A stretch of 10,631 nt of DNA from Planctomycetota bacterium (lineage in GTDB: Bacteria; Planctomycetota; Planctomycetia; Pirellulales; UBA1268): contig QWPO01000206.1 in the NCBI GenBank assembly GCA_003669255.1, positions 1 to 10,631 on the forward strand, in the 5' to 3' direction. Of this stretch, positions 1 to 7,259 are shown in pieces. Every line of letters starts with the position of its first letter. Position 1 is the stretch's first letter. A model generated the notes under the pieces. The model saw only the letters and a list, made by a program, of their open reading frames with translations. It had not been told where the DNA came from and ran no database searches. The position numbers and the translations under genes were made by a program.

Positions 1-1284
1 GACGGCTCGATCGCCCACGCCCGGATGCTCGCCGACTGCGGGCTGATGACCGTGCACGAGGCCGACTCGATCGCGCACGTGCTCGAGGAGATCCGCGGCG
101 AGATCCACGCCGGCCGGTTCGAGTACAGCGTGTCGAAGGAAGACATCCACCTCCACATCGAATCGGCGCTCACGGCACGGCTCGGCGACACGGGCCGCAA
201 GCTCCACACCGCCCGCAGTCGCAACGACCAGGTGGCGACGGACCTCCGCCTCTTCTCACGCCGGGCGATTGACCGGCTCGACCACGGCCTCACCGAACTC
301 CAGCAAGCCTTCCTCGGCTTCGCGGAGCGCGAGCAGGGCCTGGTGATTCCTGCCTACACCCACATGCGGCGGGCCCAGCCGGTGCTGGCCAGCCACCAAC
401 TGCTCGCCTGGTGCGAGCGGTTCGCCCGCGACCGCGATCGGCTCGCCGACTGCCGGCGGCGGACGAACGTGCTGCCCCTCGGCTCGGGCGCCGTGGCAGG
501 GTCGAGCCTGCCGATCGACCGCGAACACGTGAGAGAGTCGCTCAGCTTCGAGGCCGTCGCCGCCAACAGCCTCGACGGCGCCAGCGACCGCGACTTCGCC
601 TGCGAACTCGCCTTCGTGATCGCGTTGACGATGGTCCACCTTTCGCAGTGGGCCGAGGAGTGGATCCTCTACAGTACGCAGGAGTTTGGTTTCCTGAAAC
701 TCCCCGAGGGCTTCTGCACCGGCAGCTCGATCATGCCGCAGAAGATCAATCCCGATGTGCTGGAGCTCATCCGTGGCAAGAGCGCCCGAACGATCGGCAA
801 CGTGCAGGCGTTGCTCGTGCTGCTGAAGGGTTTGCCCACCGCCTACAATCGTGATCTCCAGGAAGACAAGGAGACACTCTTCGATTCGATCGACACGCTC
901 GAGGCTGCGCTTGGCGTGGCCGCGCCGCTCGTTGCGGGCACGTCGTTCGACCACGCGCGGATCTCCGCCACCATTGAGCAGGGGCACCTCGACGCCACGA
1001 GCCTCATGGAGGCGCTCATTGCCCAGGGCGTGCCGCAGCGGACCGCCCATGAAACGGTCGGCCGGCTCGTCCGCCTGGCGATGACGCGGGGCGTGGCCCT
1101 GGCAGACCTTGCCGATGAGGAGTTCTCTCGCGAATACGCCGGCTGGAACGCCGCCCTGCGCGGCGCCTTGGGGGCCTCTCGGGCAGTTGAGCGGATGGTG
1201 AGTTTCGGCTCCACCGCCCCCGCGTCGGTGGCCGAACAGATTGCCGGATGGCGACGGCGGCTGGGAGCCGCGGCCACGCCGTAG
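1..1284 (+). CDS. argH: Argininosuccinate lyase, 5' truncated by window edge
   Basis: Splits argininosuccinate into arginine and fumarate in the cytoplasm, the last step of arginine synthesis. Frame 1 is open from base 1, and its first residues (DGSIAHARML) match the usual ArgH segment about 40 residues in, so the true start lies upstream of the window and the ATG at 25 is internal. Visible family marks are the TARSRNDQVATDLRL segment (around 211-258), YTHMRRAQP with the active-site region His (355-381), and the fumarate-lyase superfamily signature GSSIMPQKINPD (721-756), whose serine loop is catalytic in ArgH. Two details differ from the commonest form: THLQ reads THMR, and QKKN reads QKIN. 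About 427 residues are present, which with the missing N-terminus gives a normal size near 460-470. Stops at TAG 1282-1284, 21 bp before the next gene on the same strand. Identification is firm; the substitutions look like lineage variation. Confidence 0.96.
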   Translation, partial: DGSIAHARMLADCGLMTVHEADSIAHVLEEIRGEIHAGRFEYSVSKEDIHLHIESALTARLGDTGRKLHTARSRNDQVATDLRLFSRRAIDRLDHGLTELQQAFLGFAEREQGLVIPAYTHMRRAQPVLASHQLLAWCERFARDRDRLADCRRRTNVLPLGSGAVAGSSLPIDREHVRESLSFEAVAANSLDGASDRDFACELAFVIALTMVHLSQWAEEWILYSTQEFGFLKLPEGFCTGSSIMPQKINPDVLELIRGKSARTIGNVQALLVLLKGLPTAYNRDLQEDKETLFDSIDTLEAALGVAAPLVAGTSFDHARISATIEQGHLDATSLMEALIAQGVPQRTAHETVGRLVRLAMTRGVALADLADEEFSREYAGWNAALRGALGASRAVERMVSFGSTAPASVAEQIAGWRRRLGAAATP

Positions 1285-1305
1285 CTCGAGGCAGTCTCAC
1301 CCGCC

Positions 1306-3714
1306 ATGGCAGGATGCCCGCGGAACGCACGTCGTCGCCCATCGGCCGTGGCCTGCGCCGCCCTGATGCTCGTGGCCGGCGCCGCGCGGGCGCAGACTCC
1401 CGCCGACCAACCCCTCGACCCCTTGCAGCAGGCGGTGGTGGAGTCGCTCTCTGCCACGCCGCGCGAGACGCCGGCGGAACTCCTCGACGCCGCGATCCGA
1501 GCGGCCGACGTCGATGCGACCGACGCCGCGGGTGAATGGTTCGCCGCGTTCGCCGCCGCTATCGATGCGCTCGGCGACGGCAAGCTCGACGCGCTCGCCG
1601 ATCTCGGTGACACCGTCGATCCGGCCGCCTTGAGCAGACTCGGGCGAGTGCTCGCGGTCCGTGACCCTGCTACGGCAAAGGCTGTGGCCACCATCCGCGA
1701 GGCGTCACGCTTGCGACGGCGCGATCCCAAGCGGCTCGCCGCCGCCGCCGAAGCGCTCGCCAGCCCGTCCGCAGCCACCCGACTCAGCGCGGCCGACGAA
1801 CTAGCCCGCGCTGGCGTTGACGCCCTGCCGGTGCTCGTGCCGCTCCTCTCGCCCGGCAATCCAGGCGACGCAGCCGTGAGCCGCCAGGCTCGCGACCTGG
1901 TGGCGATGCTCGGCGACGAGGCCCGCGAACCGCTGCTCGACTGGCTCGCCTCCGAGGATGTGGCCTCCTGGCCGGGTGTCGTCGAGGCCCTCGACGCGAG
2001 CGGTGCCTCCGACATCGACGCCTACCTCTTGGCTCCTGCCTTGGCCACCGACGTGCCGCCGGCCGTGCGCGAATCGGCCCTCCGCGTGCTCGCGAGGCGG
2101 GCAGCGCGACGCGGCGCAGCCCCTGAGGCACCGTCGCGGGACACGGCCGGGCGAATCCTGGCTGCGCGGCTCGACAAGGTTCTCTGCCTCGCCGGCCTGC
2201 CGGAAGTCGACCACATGCTCCTCGAACCAGTCCGCGATCCGGCCGCAGCGGCTGCAGCGTTTGGAGGCAGCGTCACCGGGCTCGTCGAACGACCCGTCTG
2301 GGACATCGAAGCCCGGCGATTCGTTCGGCTTCGCCTCTCGCCCCGCGCCGCCCGAGCCCGCGCGGCGCTCCACCTCGCCCGCGACCTCGCTGCCATCGAC
2401 ACTCGCGATCCAGCCGCCGTGAATCTGGTGCTGTTGTCTCGGCTGGAATCGCTGCTGGTCACCTCGGGCAACCCTGCCGGCCTGGCCCCCAAGGACCTGC
2501 AGCAGCCGCTCGCCGGCCCCGACGGCTTCGCGCCGGAGACTGCAGCCGACGTTCTCGATGCGGCCATCGAGCGCGGCATGGGAGAGGCCGCCGCCGGCGT
2601 GGCCGCGGCACTCGCGCCGCCCCGCGGTTCCTCCGCCACGGCGCCGCTCGCGCCCGCCGTCCGCAAGGCCCTCGTGCGAGCTCTTGCCGTCCCCGACGCG
2701 GGACTGCAGTTTGCGGCGGCCCGCACGCTCGCGCTGTCCGCCGGCGACCCGCCGTATCCGGGATCAAGCCGAGTGCTCGACATCCTCACGCATGCCGCCA
2801 CCGCCACGGGTGTCGATCGGGTGGTCGTGGCCCATCCCGATACCGCGGTAGTCGATGCGCTCGCGACCGACGTGTCGAGGTTTGGGTACGAGCCGGTCCG
2901 CGTCTCGACCGGACGAGAGGCGATCTTCGCCGCCCGCGAGCAGGCCGACACGGTGATGGTGCTGCTCGCCGCTCGGCTCGCGACACCGTCCGCCCTCGAG
3001 ACGACACAACTGCTCCAGCAGCAGGGTATCGGCGATGCTCCGCCGGTGCTCGTCGTCGTCGATCCGCTCGATGACGATGGCCGCGGCTGCTTCCTGTCGC
3101 AGCTGATCATGAAGTTCGCCGATCTCCACGGCGTCGCGATCGTCGACCGTCTCGACAGCTTCTTCAAGCCGGTCGTCGACGAGGCGACTGGCGACGTGGT
3201 CGCGCTGCCTCGCTTTCCCGATGCGGTCGCCCAGGCGGCCGGGCCGACGGCGGTCGATCCGGCAAGCCGCGAGCAGGCGCGGCTCGAACGGCTTGGCCGG
3301 TCTCGCGAGTCGCTCACGCTCCTCGCCACCCTCTCCCGCAGGGGGTGGGACATCCGACCCGCCACGGCCACGGCACTGGCGGCCCTCGGCACCGCCGAAC
3401 TCTACGAGCCTGCCGTGATGCTGCTCGGAACCCTCGGGCGACCGGAGGCGCAGGAAGCCCTGGCCAACGAGACCGAACGAGCCGACTTGCCCGCCGACCT
3501 CCGAACCGCAGCCTTGGCGGCATTCACCACGAGCGTCGACCGCTACGGGGTGCTGCTCGGCTGCGGCCACGTGCGAGCGGTGGCGACGAGGTACAATCTG
3601 GCCGCCGGAGCGTCGCGCGACGCCGCCGGCGACATCCTCGAGGTGCTGGACGCGGCCAATCGGGCCCACCGCGCCGCCCGTCCCGATGCTCCGCACACCT
3701 GGCCAACCCGCTGA
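1306..3714 (+). CDS. Exported HEAT-like helical-repeat protein with degenerate receiver-like domain
   Basis: Function unknown; 802 residues. The N-terminus reads as a Sec signal peptide: a basic stretch (R6, R9-R11), a hydrophobic core (about 14-25), and an A-x-A site giving likely cleavage after A29 (ARA|QT). Most of the rest is Ala/Leu-rich helical sequence with HEAT-like pairs, clearest around residues 150-265, 415-480 and 675-760. Residues about 503-600 have the strand-helix rhythm of a response-regulator receiver (VVVAHPD, then FGYEPVRVSTGREAI, then DTVMVLL, then PPVLVVVD). The acidic pocket is reduced to HPD (510-512), and the position expected for the phospho-acceptor Asp appears to be Leu553, so it would be a pseudo-receiver. 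The ATG is chosen because it is the only start that keeps the basic n-region; no clear Shine-Dalgarno precedes it. Its end overlaps the sigma-54 activator gene by 29 bp, implying coupling. HEAT and receiver assignments are by eye and moderately sure. Confidence 0.8.
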   Translation: MAGCPRNARRRPSAVACAALMLVAGAARAQTPADQPLDPLQQAVVESLSATPRETPAELLDAAIRAADVDATDAAGEWFAAFAAAIDALGDGKLDALADLGDTVDPAALSRLGRVLAVRDPATAKAVATIREASRLRRRDPKRLAAAAEALASPSAATRLSAADELARAGVDALPVLVPLLSPGNPGDAAVSRQARDLVAMLGDEAREPLLDWLASEDVASWPGVVEALDASGASDIDAYLLAPALATDVPPAVRESALRVLARRAARRGAAPEAPSRDTAGRILAARLDKVLCLAGLPEVDHMLLEPVRDPAAAAAAFGGSVTGLVERPVWDIEARRFVRLRLSPRAARARAALHLARDLAAIDTRDPAAVNLVLLSRLESLLVTSGNPAGLAPKDLQQPLAGPDGFAPETAADVLDAAIERGMGEAAAGVAAALAPPRGSSATAPLAPAVRKALVRALAVPDAGLQFAAARTLALSAGDPPYPGSSRVLDILTHAATATGVDRVVVAHPDTAVVDALATDVSRFGYEPVRVSTGREAIFAAREQADTVMVLLAARLATPSALETTQLLQQQGIGDAPPVLVVVDPLDDDGRGCFLSQLIMKFADLHGVAIVDRLDSFFKPVVDEATGDVVALPRFPDAVAQAAGPTAVDPASREQARLERLGRSRESLTLLATLSRRGWDIRPATATALAALGTAELYEPAVMLLGTLGRPEAQEALANETERADLPADLRTAALAAFTTSVDRYGVLLGCGHVRAVATRYNLAAGASRDAAGDILEVLDAANRAHRAARPDAPHTWPTR

Positions 3715-4753
3715 CGATCCGACGGCCGCACCCCTTGCAGGCCTGATCGGCTCGAGTGCAGCCATGCTCGAGGTCTACGCCACCACGCGCCGGGTGGCGG
3801 CCACCAACGCCTCGGTGCTGCTCCTTGGCGAGACCGGCACGGGTAAGGAGTTGATCGCGCGGGCGATCCACGAGCTCTCACCCCGCGGCACTGGTCCCTT
3901 CGTCCGCGTCAACTGTGGTGCCCTCTCGGAGAGCCTGCTGGAGAGCGAGCTCTTCGGCCACGTCCGGGGAGCCTTTACGGGCGCCGTTGCCAACCGGGCC
4001 GGCCGGTTCGAGGCGGCCCACACCGGCACGATCTTCCTCGATGAGATCAACTCCACGACGCCCAAACTCCAGGTGAAGCTCCTCCGTGTCCTGCAGGAGC
4101 GGGAGTTTGAGCGGGTGGGCGACACCGAGACGATCAGCGTCGACACCCGCGTGATCGCGGCGAGCAACCGCGACCTGCTCGACGAGGTGGCCAAAGAGAG
4201 TTTCCGCGAGGACCTCTACTACCGGCTCAACGTGGTGCCGATCGTGCTGCCGCCGCTCCGGGGCCGACGCGACGACATCCCGCTGCTCGCCGCCCACTTC
4301 CTCGCGCACTACAACGAGGAAAACGACCGCTATGTCGTCCACATCCACAAGGATGCGCTCGACGCGATGGTGAAATACCACTGGCCCGGCAACGTCCGCG
4401 AACTCCAGAACGTGATCGAGCGATGCGTGGTGATGGGCGGCGGCGACGAGCTCACGCTCGACCTGCTTCCACCGACGATCCGCGGCGATCGGCTGGCCGC
4501 CCCCATGCCCGGCCGCGGTGGCGACCTCGACAGCCTCGCCCGCGAACTCGTCGAGCAGGGCATGGCGACGGCGGCTCCCGACGACGACACGCTCTTCGAC
4601 CGGATCGTCAGCCGCGTGGAGCGGGAACTGATCGCCCAGATGCTCGCCGCCTGCAACGGCGTGCAGCTGAAGGCGGCGGCCCGGCTCGGCATCAATCGCA
4701 ACACGCTCCGCAAGAAACTCCTCGAGCACGGCCTCGAAGAGGGCGAGGCGTGA
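3686..4753 (+). CDS. Sigma-54-dependent transcriptional activator (AAA+ and Fis-type HTH), no sensory domain
   Basis: A bacterial enhancer-binding protein that would hydrolyse ATP to open promoters bound by sigma-54 RNA polymerase. In 355 residues it has Walker A GETGTGKE (48-55), the sigma-54 contact loop GAFTGA intact (95-100), Walker B GTIFLDEI (114-121), the arginine-finger segment FREDLYYRLNV (173-183), sensor II WPGNVREL (233-240), and a C-terminal Fis-type HTH (about 324-345, NGVQLKAAARLGINRNTLRKKL split across two helices). The AAA+ domain starts almost at once (LIGSS at 20-24), so the usual N-terminal receiver, GAF or PAS domain is missing. The ATG lies inside the end of the preceding gene (29-bp overlap), and its stop overlaps the GTG of the next gene by 4 bp. 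Receiver-less activators of this type can be controlled by partner proteins or by expression level; which applies here is unknown. I found no convincing -24/-12 promoter in the window. Family call is secure. Confidence 0.95.
   Translation: MLRTPGQPADDPTAAPLAGLIGSSAAMLEVYATTRRVAATNASVLLLGETGTGKELIARAIHELSPRGTGPFVRVNCGALSESLLESELFGHVRGAFTGAVANRAGRFEAAHTGTIFLDEINSTTPKLQVKLLRVLQEREFERVGDTETISVDTRVIAASNRDLLDEVAKESFREDLYYRLNVVPIVLPPLRGRRDDIPLLAAHFLAHYNEENDRYVVHIHKDALDAMVKYHWPGNVRELQNVIERCVVMGGGDELTLDLLPPTIRGDRLAAPMPGRGGDLDSLARELVEQGMATAAPDDDTLFDRIVSRVERELIAQMLAACNGVQLKAAARLGINRNTLRKKLLEHGLEEGEA
4750..4753 (+). promoter_or_regulatory. GTGA stop-start overlap fixing the DUF5722-like gene start
   Basis: The sequence GCGTGAAC holds the TGA stop of the sigma-54 activator (4751-4753) and, one base earlier in another frame, the GTG that begins the next protein (4750-4752). 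The GAGGGCGAGG just upstream can serve as a purine-rich ribosome-binding stretch. This arrangement supports translational coupling and decides the start against the much longer open frame. Confidence 0.75.
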
Positions 4754-6111
4754 ACCGCCGCACGCTCCTCCAGGCCCTGACGCTGCACGGCATCGCGGCG
4801 GCCGCGGTCGACCCCACCGTGCGATTCGCCCTGGCCATGGCGGCCGATCCGCCGGCTGATCCCCAGAGTTCGCCGGCTGCGGTCGATCCCTTTGCCGCCG
4901 TGTCGTCGAAGAAGGGCCTCCAGGTGCAGATGACCGACGACGCGATCGCCCTGGGCGTGCGGCATGCGGGGCTCAACGTCAATCTCTGCGACCTGATCGC
5001 GCCCGCCGCCGCCGCCCCGGACGACACGATCGTTCACCAGCACGACGGCGGCGAGTTTCGGTTTGATCGGCACGTCGTCGAAGAGCACGACCGCCGAATC
5101 CGTGGCCTGTCCGACCACGGCATGCTGGTCTACCTGATCCTGCTGGTGTATCGGCATCCCGACGAAACCGTGAACCGGCTGATGATCCACCCGGGGTACG
5201 ACGCATCGGCCCCCAACCGTCTCGGGGCGTTCAATACGGTGACGGCCGATGGACGCCGCTGGCTGGCGGCCACCTGCGACTTCCTCGCCAGCCGCTGGAG
5301 CGATCCCGCCGCGCCGCATGGCCGCGCCGTGGGCTACATCGTCGGCAACGAGGTGAACTCGCACTGGTTCTGGAGCAACCGCGGACGGACATCGCTGGCC
5401 GAGTTCGCGGCCGACTACGAGCCCGCCGTCCGCATCGTGCACGAGTCTGTACGGCGACACGCGGCCTGGGCGAGGGTCTACCTGTCGCTCGAGCATCACT
5501 GGAACATCCGGTACGAGGCGGCCGACGACGGCCAGGCTTTTGCGGCCCGGCCGTTTCTCGAGGAGTTCGCCCGGCTGGCTCGGGAACGGGGCGACTTCGA
5601 ATGGCACGTCGCCTTCCATCCGTATCCAGAGAACCTGTTCGAGCCGCGGTTCTGGAACGACCGCACGGCGACCAACGCCGATGACACGCCCCGGATCACC
5701 CTCCGAAACCTCCAGGTGCTCACCCGCTTTCTCGATCGCGAGGAGCTGCGGCATCGGGGCCGGCCGCGCCGGGTGATCCTCAGCGAGCAGGGCTTTCACA
5801 CGCCCGACGGCCCCGATGGCGAGACGGTGCAGGCGGCGGCCTACTGCCTCGCCCACCGGCTCGTCCGCGACCAGCCCGGCATCGATGCATTCATCCTGCA
5901 CCGTCACGTCGATCATGCAGAGGAAGGCGGCCTGCGGCTGGGCGTGTGGACCCGCCGGCCCGACAGCATCTCAACGCCAGACCGGCCCAAGCGCATCCAC
6001 GAATGCTTCCACGCCGCCGACACGCCGAACGAGGAGGACGCATTCGCCTTCGCCCTGCCAGTCGTGGGGCTCGACTCGTGGCCCACGGCGTCTGCCGAAG
6101 GACCGCCCTGA
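4750..6111 (+). CDS. DUF5722-like exported protein, candidate clan-A glycoside hydrolase
   Basis: 453 residues from a GTG that overlaps the preceding stop as GTGA (4750-4753). The longer open frame back to 4423 lies wholly inside the activator gene and is rejected. The start gives a twin-arginine-like leader, NRRTLLQAL followed by an Ala-rich but interrupted hydrophobic stretch, so export by Tat is possible but not certain. The body resembles DUF5722 as I recall it, with a KKGLQVQMTDDAIALGVRHA region (about 55-74). It has two acidic motifs spaced as in clan-A TIM-barrel glycosidases: an Asn-Glu pair in VGNEVNSHWFW (N200, E201, acid/base candidate) and ILSEQGFHTP (E346, nucleophile candidate). 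HPYPENLF (around 293-300) and HWNIRYEA add aromatic and polar residues of the sort lining sugar sites. The enzymatic role is inference; the substrate is unknown. Coupling to a sigma-54 activator suggests regulated production. The stop faces lipA across a convergent gap. Confidence 0.85.
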   Translation: MNRRTLLQALTLHGIAAAAVDPTVRFALAMAADPPADPQSSPAAVDPFAAVSSKKGLQVQMTDDAIALGVRHAGLNVNLCDLIAPAAAAPDDTIVHQHDGGEFRFDRHVVEEHDRRIRGLSDHGMLVYLILLVYRHPDETVNRLMIHPGYDASAPNRLGAFNTVTADGRRWLAATCDFLASRWSDPAAPHGRAVGYIVGNEVNSHWFWSNRGRTSLAEFAADYEPAVRIVHESVRRHAAWARVYLSLEHHWNIRYEAADDGQAFAARPFLEEFARLARERGDFEWHVAFHPYPENLFEPRFWNDRTATNADDTPRITLRNLQVLTRFLDREELRHRGRPRRVILSEQGFHTPDGPDGETVQAAAYCLAHRLVRDQPGIDAFILHRHVDHAEEGGLRLGVWTRRPDSISTPDRPKRIHECFHAADTPNEEDAFAFALPVVGLDSWPTASAEGPP

Positions 6112-6168
6112 TGCGGGGCACGCCGTGCACGCGTGATCATCGCGCTCGAGTGCGGCCGCCCGTGCAAG

Positions 6169-6189
6169 CCGAAGGCCGTAAGGCCTCGG
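6169..6189 (+). repeat. GTAA-loop hairpin, copy 1 (REP-like)
   Basis: Read on the plus strand: CCG, bulged A, AGGCC, loop GTAA, GGCCT, CGG. Eight base pairs with one bulged A and a GNRA-type loop. It is preceded by AAG, as in the other two copies. Stem bases differ from copies 2 and 3 but pairing is kept. Confidence 0.7.
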
Positions 6190-6227
6190 GCGAGATCGAG
6201 AGGAGACCGAGTTTGTTGTGGCCGCAC

Positions 6228-6248
6228 CCCACGCCTTACGGCGTTGGG
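6228..6248 (-). repeat. GTAA-loop hairpin, copy 2 (REP-like)
   Basis: Read on the minus strand: CCC, bulged A, ACGCC, loop GTAA, GGCGT, GGG, preceded by AAG. Inverted relative to copy 1, with 38 bases between them. Same bulge position and loop as copies 1 and 3. Confidence 0.7.
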
Positions 6249-6276
6249 CTTATACGAACGGGCCCCGGTGCCCCGA

Positions 6277-6309
6277 GGGTCGTGGTGAGGGGAGAACCAC
6301 GTGTGACCC
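6277..6309. terminator. Imperfect stem 20 nt past the lipA stop, possible terminator
   Basis: GGGTC and GTGGT (6277-6286) pair with ACCAC (6296-6300) and GACCC (6305-6309), leaving a four-base bulge and a nine-base loop. On the minus strand it begins about 20 nt after the lipA stop. There is no U-tract, so termination is only a possibility. Confidence 0.3.
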
Positions 6310-6328
6310 GTGTGGCATCGAGGTCTGC

Positions 6329-7195
6329 TCAGGAAACGCGGCCGTCTTCGGCCATGTCGCGGGCGTGGTAGCTCGATCGCACGAGCGGGCCGCTGGCCAC
6401 CTTCCTGAAGCCCATGCTCGTCGCGATCTCGCCGAACTCGACGAACTCTTCGGGGGGCACGTATCGCTCGACCGGCAGCGCGTCGAGCGTCGGCTGGAGG
6501 TACTGGCCAAGCGTGAGATAATCCACGCCATGGTCGACGAGGTCGGCGAACACGTCGAGGAGTTCGTCCCGCGTTTCGCCGAGGCCGAGCATCAGGCCGC
6601 TCTTGGTCTTCACCTCGGAGCTCAACCGCTTGGCGTCGGCGAGTAGGCGGAGTGTCCACGCATAGACACTCTTGCGACCCCGGACGGTGCGATAGAGCCG
6701 CGGCACCGTCTCGGTGTTGTGATTGAAGACGTCGGGCTTCGACTCCATCAGCCGCTCGAGGGCCCCTTCCTTGCCGATGAAGTCGGGCACGAGCACCTCG
6801 ATTGTGGCGCCCGTCGCCGCACGGACCGCGTCCACGGTCTGCCGGAAGTGCTCCGCGCCGCCATCAGCGAGGTCGTCGCGGGTGACGCTCGTGATCACGA
6901 CATGCTTCAGGCCGAGCCGCCGAGCCGCTTCGGCCACCCGCTCGGGCTCGTCGAGTTCGAGTTCCTCGGTCTTGCCCTTGGGCACCGAGCAGAAGCCGCA
7001 GGGCCGCGTGCAGACGTTGCCGAGGATCATGAACGTGGCCGTTCGCTGCGACCAGCATTCGAGGCGGTTGGGGCACTTCGCCGAGGAGCAGACGGTCTCC
7101 AGTTTCAGTTCGGCGATCAGGTCCGCGGTCTCGGCGTGACCGCCGCCGGGGGCGAGGTTCTGCCGGAGCCATGGGGGCAGCCGCCGCGAGGGCAT
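6329..7195 (-). CDS. lipA: Lipoyl synthase (radical SAM)
   Basis: Inserts two sulfurs into octanoyl groups carried on lipoyl domains, completing lipoate on 2-oxoacid dehydrogenases and glycine cleavage H protein. With the ATG at 7195 it is 288 residues, slightly short of the usual 290-330. The auxiliary cluster motif is CSSAKCPNRLEC (C-x4-C-x5-C) and the radical SAM motif is CTRPCGFC (C-x3-C-x2-C). Further marks are VITSVTRDDLADGGA, FNHNTETVPRLY, KSGLMLGLGE, LTLGQYLQPT, and the C-terminal VRSSYHA whose serine ligates the auxiliary cluster. All cluster ligands are present. The frame stays open upstream with adjacent GTG codons at 7237 and 7234; starting there would add about 13 residues (VVLPILSVVEPSP) and shrink the gap from lipB to about 22 bp. 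Neither start has a clear Shine-Dalgarno, so the start is uncertain. Downstream of lipB on the same strand; function is secure. Confidence 0.96.
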   Translation of the reverse strand: MPSRRLPPWLRQNLAPGGGHAETADLIAELKLETVCSSAKCPNRLECWSQRTATFMILGNVCTRPCGFCSVPKGKTEELELDEPERVAEAARRLGLKHVVITSVTRDDLADGGAEHFRQTVDAVRAATGATIEVLVPDFIGKEGALERLMESKPDVFNHNTETVPRLYRTVRGRKSVYAWTLRLLADAKRLSSEVKTKSGLMLGLGETRDELLDVFADLVDHGVDYLTLGQYLQPTLDALPVERYVPPEEFVEFGEIATSMGFRKVASGPLVRSSYHARDMAEDGRVS

Positions 7196-7259
7196 CGGCG
7201 GGGACGGCTCGACGACCGAAAGGATCGGCAGCACCACGACCGGAGACGGTGACGGCGAT

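Larger units (their letters stand above)
6112..6328. other. Convergent intergenic region with hairpin elements
   Basis: 217 bp between the ends of the DUF5722-like gene (plus) and lipA (minus). It holds no credible ORF. It contains two GTAA-loop hairpins in opposite orientation (6169-6189 and 6228-6248) and an imperfect stem (6277-6309). No T-rich tract follows any stem on either strand, so none is a standard intrinsic terminator, though such structures between convergent genes could still end or protect transcripts. Confidence 0.7.

Noticed and set aside
843..3765. Long minus-strand open frames opposite argH and the HEAT-like gene
   Set aside because: Typical antisense shadows of high-GC genes: low-complexity Ala, Ser and Arg, with no recognisable domains, overlapping well-supported plus-strand genes.
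4423..4749. Upstream extension of the DUF5722-like frame (109 extra codons)
   Set aside because: It lies wholly within the sigma-54 activator gene in another frame, is Arg/Pro-rich noise, and a GTG at the stop overlap gives a natural start with a twin-arginine-like leader.
6112..6328. CRISPR-like or attachment-site interpretation of the hairpin cluster
   Set aside because: Only two copies here, in opposite orientation, without regular spacers, integrase or tRNA nearby.
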